Shown here piece after piece: positions 60,931 to 64,000 of a stretch of 64,000 bases of DNA; position 1 is the first letter of the stretch, and each line of letters begins with the position of its first letter. The DNA comes from Lacrimispora defluvii (GTDB taxonomy: Bacteria; Bacillota; Clostridia; Lachnospirales; Lachnospiraceae). A program made the position numbers and the translations under genes. The stretch lies in assembly GCA_013036995.1 (NCBI GenBank), contig JAAOXG010000020.1, positions 293,378 to 357,377 of the forward strand. Direction: 5' to 3'. The notes under the pieces are model-generated. The model did not search any database, was not told the DNA's origin, and worked only from the letters and a program-made list of their open reading frames with translations.

Positions 60931-62670
60931 TAGGCGTTTGCGAAACGCAAAACCCGCATATTTGCGGTGTTCTTTCTTATAAAAAACAAAACATCTCCTC
61001 AATGGTTTATGTTAAAATAGAGTTGTCTAGAAACTACTTTATCAATCCACCAAAAAAGGAGATGCACCTATATGATATCACATAGACAACTATCTTTGGC
61101 AGAAATTTTTGAAGATTGCCAAAACAAATTTGATCATGACAAATAAGAGTTTCTCTCACTTCTCAATGAAACCATTCATTTCGATGAAATTGTTCCTAGT
61201 TCTTTTGTTACTCATTTTCACGCTTCTACTGGAAGACCTCGTAAGCATCAGCTTTATCCAATGCTTAAGGCTTTTCTGATCCAGCGTATTTTCTCTATCC
61301 CAACAGATTCACTACTACTTATTTTCCTGAAATACTCGGGGGAGTTACGTGATTTCTGTGGTTTTGATGTTGTTCCTGATGCTTCAAAATTCACCCGATT
61401 CAAGCAGGATTTTCTTTTGGACTTACAATCAATGTTCGACCACATGGTGGATCTAACCGAACCGATATGCCAAAAGCTTAATCCCAAACTTGCCTCCATG
61501 ACAATCTTCGATACTTCCGGAATTGAAGCAAAAGTAACGGAAAACAATCCCAAGTATGCAAACCGGAGTATGAAACAACTGAAAGCTTTTGCTAAAGCGA
61601 ACAACTTTGACAAGAATTATGATCCTTATAAAGCAGCCTATGGTTCCATGCCGACTCATGCAGCCGCCAATCAGGCTATTCAGCAGATGTATATCAATGG
61701 TCACTTTTGCTATGCTTATAAATTCGGTATTGTTACGAATGGTCTTGGTATCGTTCGCGATATCACTTTTTACAATAAAGATTTCTTAAATTCTCATCCT
61801 GATATCGTGGTGGAAAAGAAATTGAATTCTCCAGATGAAGATAAATCCCTTGCAGATTCCAAAGCACTGCTTCCTGTTCTCTTTGATTTCTTTCAGAAGC
61901 ATCCGCTTATCAATCCCAAAATCTTTCTTGGTGATGCTGCGTTTGATACCATTGAAATCTACAAAACCCTGTTTGGGGAACTTGGCTTTGAAAAGGCATT
62001 CATTCTTCTAAAAGTAAAACTTTCTATGGAAGAAAATGGTCATACGTTTAATGAAAGCGGTATTCCATGCTGCCCAAATGATCCGTCTCTTCCAATGAAG
62101 CGGGAAGGAAGTAAATCTCACTTAAAAAGCAAACTTCCAACCATGAAATTTGTGTGCCCTAAGATGAAATGGGAATACAACCGTGAAAATAAAACCAAAC
62201 GGCGGGTATGCCATTGTGACAATCCGTGTACAACCTCTTCCTGTGGACGAATGATATACATTTATCCCGAAAAAAATCTGAGAGCCTATCCGGGTGTGGA
62301 ACGTGGTTCGAGGGAGTGGGATGATACCTATAAAATACGTGTTACGATTGAAAAATCCATCAATCACTTCAAAGACAGCTTTTGTATTGCTGGTCGCAAA
62401 ACCCAAAATGAAAAAACACTTCATGCAGATCTTTTACTTGCTGGAATTGCTCAATTAGACACTGTATTGGTTTCTGATAAAATACATCAGTACCAGTACC
62501 TCCGAAGTTTAAAACCACTCATTGCATAAGACTTACCAACTTCATAACTTTATGAGGCTTTTTTATTGTTCCAAAATTTAAGGGTTTTCACTTATACATT
62601 CAAGAATCCTATATGGCTGGATTTTATCCTTGTTTAAATCTGGATTGCGAACTTGTTTCGCAATCACCTA
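60931..62670 (+). mobile_element. Complete insertion sequence, 1740 bp
   Basis: Terminal inverted repeats are TAGGCGTTTGCGAAAC (60931-60946) and the complement of GTTTCGCAATCACCTA (62655-62670), 14 of 16 identical. The element is bounded by an 11-bp direct repeat ATAATAGAGAT at 60920-60930 and 62671-62681, likely the target duplication. Each end also contains its own small palindrome. One transposase gene fills the interior. Confidence 0.8.
61072..62529 (+). pseudogene. DDE transposase with early nonsense codon
   Basis: ATG 61072 behind AAAGGAG opens MISHRQLSLAEIFEDCQNKF and meets TAA at 61144-61146 (codon 25). The same frame continues EFLSLLNETIHFDEIVPSSFVTHFHASTGRPRKHQLYPMLKAFLIQRIF to 62529. 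The core has TIFDTSGIEAKV, GDAAFDTIEIYK and a later E region (YKIRVTIEKSINHFKDSFCIAGRKTQ). Restart at ATG 61261 would lose the N-terminal domain, so the copy is probably inactive. Family is a DDE type that I recognise from Lachnospiraceae but cannot name exactly. Confidence 0.85.
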
Positions 62671-62700
62671 ATAATAGAGATAAAGAAAAGGAGAGTAACA

Positions 62701-63924
62701 ATGAATCAAATGAATTTATTTGACATAATGCCTGAAGATTCAGGGCTAAAACAGACAAAGCAGTTACAAGTAGTTAAAGCACAATTTATAGGAGCAAGCA
62801 GTTTTACCTGGCAGGAACTATTTGAAGGATATGATGAATTATATGCCATTACCTTTTCGTCAGGCATCCATTTTATGCAAGGATTATTAGAGAAATTTGA
62901 ATATGCTGAAGTGATTTTCGGATGTGAAGATATTATTGATAATAATGTAGCAGCTATTATGGCTGTTGAAGCAAAAATGGTAGAACTGATTACTAAAAAT
63001 AAAAGTGCTTATTTGATGGCTGGGTTGATGAAAGAAGACAAGCTCAAACTTTACGTTTCAAGAGATTTGAAATCACATGAGAAAGTATTTGTTTTGAAAG
63101 CAAAAGATGGAAGAGTTCGTGTAATTACGGGAAGCGCTAATATGTCGGCATCTGCATTTTGTGGATACCAAAGAGAGAATGTGACTTTTTTTGAGGAGCA
63201 GGAGGCATTTGACTGGTACTATGAACGCTTTATGGATTTTCGAGAGAAATGTGCTGACAATGTGAATCAGCAAGTGGTTGAAAGAATGATAGAGGGTGAG
63301 GATAACTTGCTCCGAGAAAATCCAGAGGAGATACCAATCTTTCAAACCGTGAAAAGTAAAAAGATAGTAGTAATTGAAAAATCAGAAGATGAGACGGATT
63401 ATGAAGATGTAGCTGACGTAACAGGATTTCAGGATGAATTGAAGTCAATGTTGCCTAAACCACAGAAGAATGGAATGACACTATTGACAGCGGAATCATT
63501 GCATGTATTTAAGAGAAAATATTCAGAACACAAGCAGATAAAGGAAGTAAAGGAGAAAAAGCTACCTAAATTACATGTGGATTATGAGGCAGGAACTATG
63601 AATTTCAATGGAAAGACATGCAATTTAAATCCAGAGCAAGATAAGATAAAATCCGATATTAGTTGTCTGAAAAATTATCTATCAAGTCTAACCATGTTCT
63701 ACGGTGATGTTGAACAGAGCCAGAAAGACTATTTTGGATTTCTGAATTGGTATTTTGCAAGTCTTTTCATGCCTTATTTACGATATGTGGCGGTAATGAA
63801 TAATTATGATGTTACACCATTTCCTGTAATAGTGTTTTTTGCAAGTGCTTTTTGGAAAAAGTTGCAGAGCTTTTTCCCGAAGTTGCATTGGGAAATTCCT
63901 CAAAGTTGCAAATGCCTGATTTGA
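62701..63924 (+). CDS. Phospholipase-D-family nuclease-like protein
   Basis: 407 residues. An HKD-type half-site is visible: HEK at H126 and K128, then KDGRVRVITGSAN with G144-N147. The N-terminus (AQFIGASSFTWQELFEGYDELYAITFSSGIHFMQ) resembles PLD-domain restriction-endonuclease-like proteins of ICEs, which normally continue into a long C-terminal region. Here the frame runs out shortly after DVTPFPV (about 63820) into low-likelihood sequence and stops at 63924, while another frame is open there. The gene lies 31 bases after the IS end, with AAGGAGAG upstream. Confidence 0.7.
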   Translation: MNQMNLFDIMPEDSGLKQTKQLQVVKAQFIGASSFTWQELFEGYDELYAITFSSGIHFMQGLLEKFEYAEVIFGCEDIIDNNVAAIMAVEAKMVELITKNKSAYLMAGLMKEDKLKLYVSRDLKSHEKVFVLKAKDGRVRVITGSANMSASAFCGYQRENVTFFEEQEAFDWYYERFMDFREKCADNVNQQVVERMIEGEDNLLRENPEEIPIFQTVKSKKIVVIEKSEDETDYEDVADVTGFQDELKSMLPKPQKNGMTLLTAESLHVFKRKYSEHKQIKEVKEKKLPKLHVDYEAGTMNFNGKTCNLNPEQDKIKSDISCLKNYLSSLTMFYGDVEQSQKDYFGFLNWYFASLFMPYLRYVAVMNNYDVTPFPVIVFFASAFWKKLQSFFPKLHWEIPQSCKCLI

Positions 63925-64000
63925 TGCCGTTGGGCACCAAATCTGACAATGCAGACATAGTTTATTGTTATTGATTGTATAGATTTTTACCAGCCACAGA

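Overview
The window looks like a chromosome segment of a Clostridia bacterium, probably Lachnospiraceae. This rests on strong AGGAGG ribosome-binding sites, frequent GTG/TTG starts, the gene families present, and an AT-rich mobile part beside a more GC-balanced chromosomal part. No rRNA, tRNA or CRISPR array was seen.

Positions 1-8661 are ordinary chromosome: the tail of an oligopeptide ABC ATPase, a polar amino-acid ABC operon (ATPase, lipoprotein, two permeases) followed by a cytidylate-kinase-like gene, a CorA-type transporter, a DEAD-box RNA helicase with a leader hairpin, and the 23S rRNA uracil methyltransferase rlmD.

From the 3' end of rlmD onward the sequence is accreted mobile DNA. 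Positions 8981-16804 hold a defence-type cassette: a small HTH protein, an adenine methylase, a cytosine-C5 methylase, a PD-(D/E)xK nuclease fused to an N6-adenine methylase, a zinc-motif protein and a large ImmA/IrrE peptidase with a C-terminal HTH. Two near-identical 17-bp palindromes and a strong terminator follow. Positions 17195-17341 carry a folded leader RNA with terminators, ahead of a sigma-like gene.

Positions 17381-49114 are a siphovirus-type prophage. In order it has early genes, a VapE primase-helicase, a broken SNF2 helicase, a late-control gene, HNH and terminase genes, two phage DNA methylases, an HK97-like head module, a tail module and a lysis module. The tail chaperone gene has an excellent -1 frameshift signal. 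The tail module ends in a GH18 hydrolase. The prophage looks defective: no intact integrase or repressor is visible, and its serine recombinase survives only as an N-terminal stub.

A short sequence resembling the rlmD 3' end (HVET coding motif) recurs at about 50753, which suggests that elements integrated at rlmD. Beyond it lie remnants of an integrative conjugative element: truncated ParB, the tail of a giant helicase/methylase, a tandem SpoVG protein and a DUF6674-like protein. Next comes a metal-response locus in which an ArsR/CadC regulator, a stand-alone HMA protein and a CadA-type ATPase share an exact 20-bp operator, in mirrored orientation, with an uncharacterised operon (membrane methyltransferase, SAM methyltransferase, ATC-hydrolase-like protein). 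The window ends with an IS1182-type element lacking a visible right end, a decayed gene, a complete 1740-bp IS with a nonsense mutation in its transposase, and a phospholipase-D-family nuclease gene whose 3' end looks rearranged.
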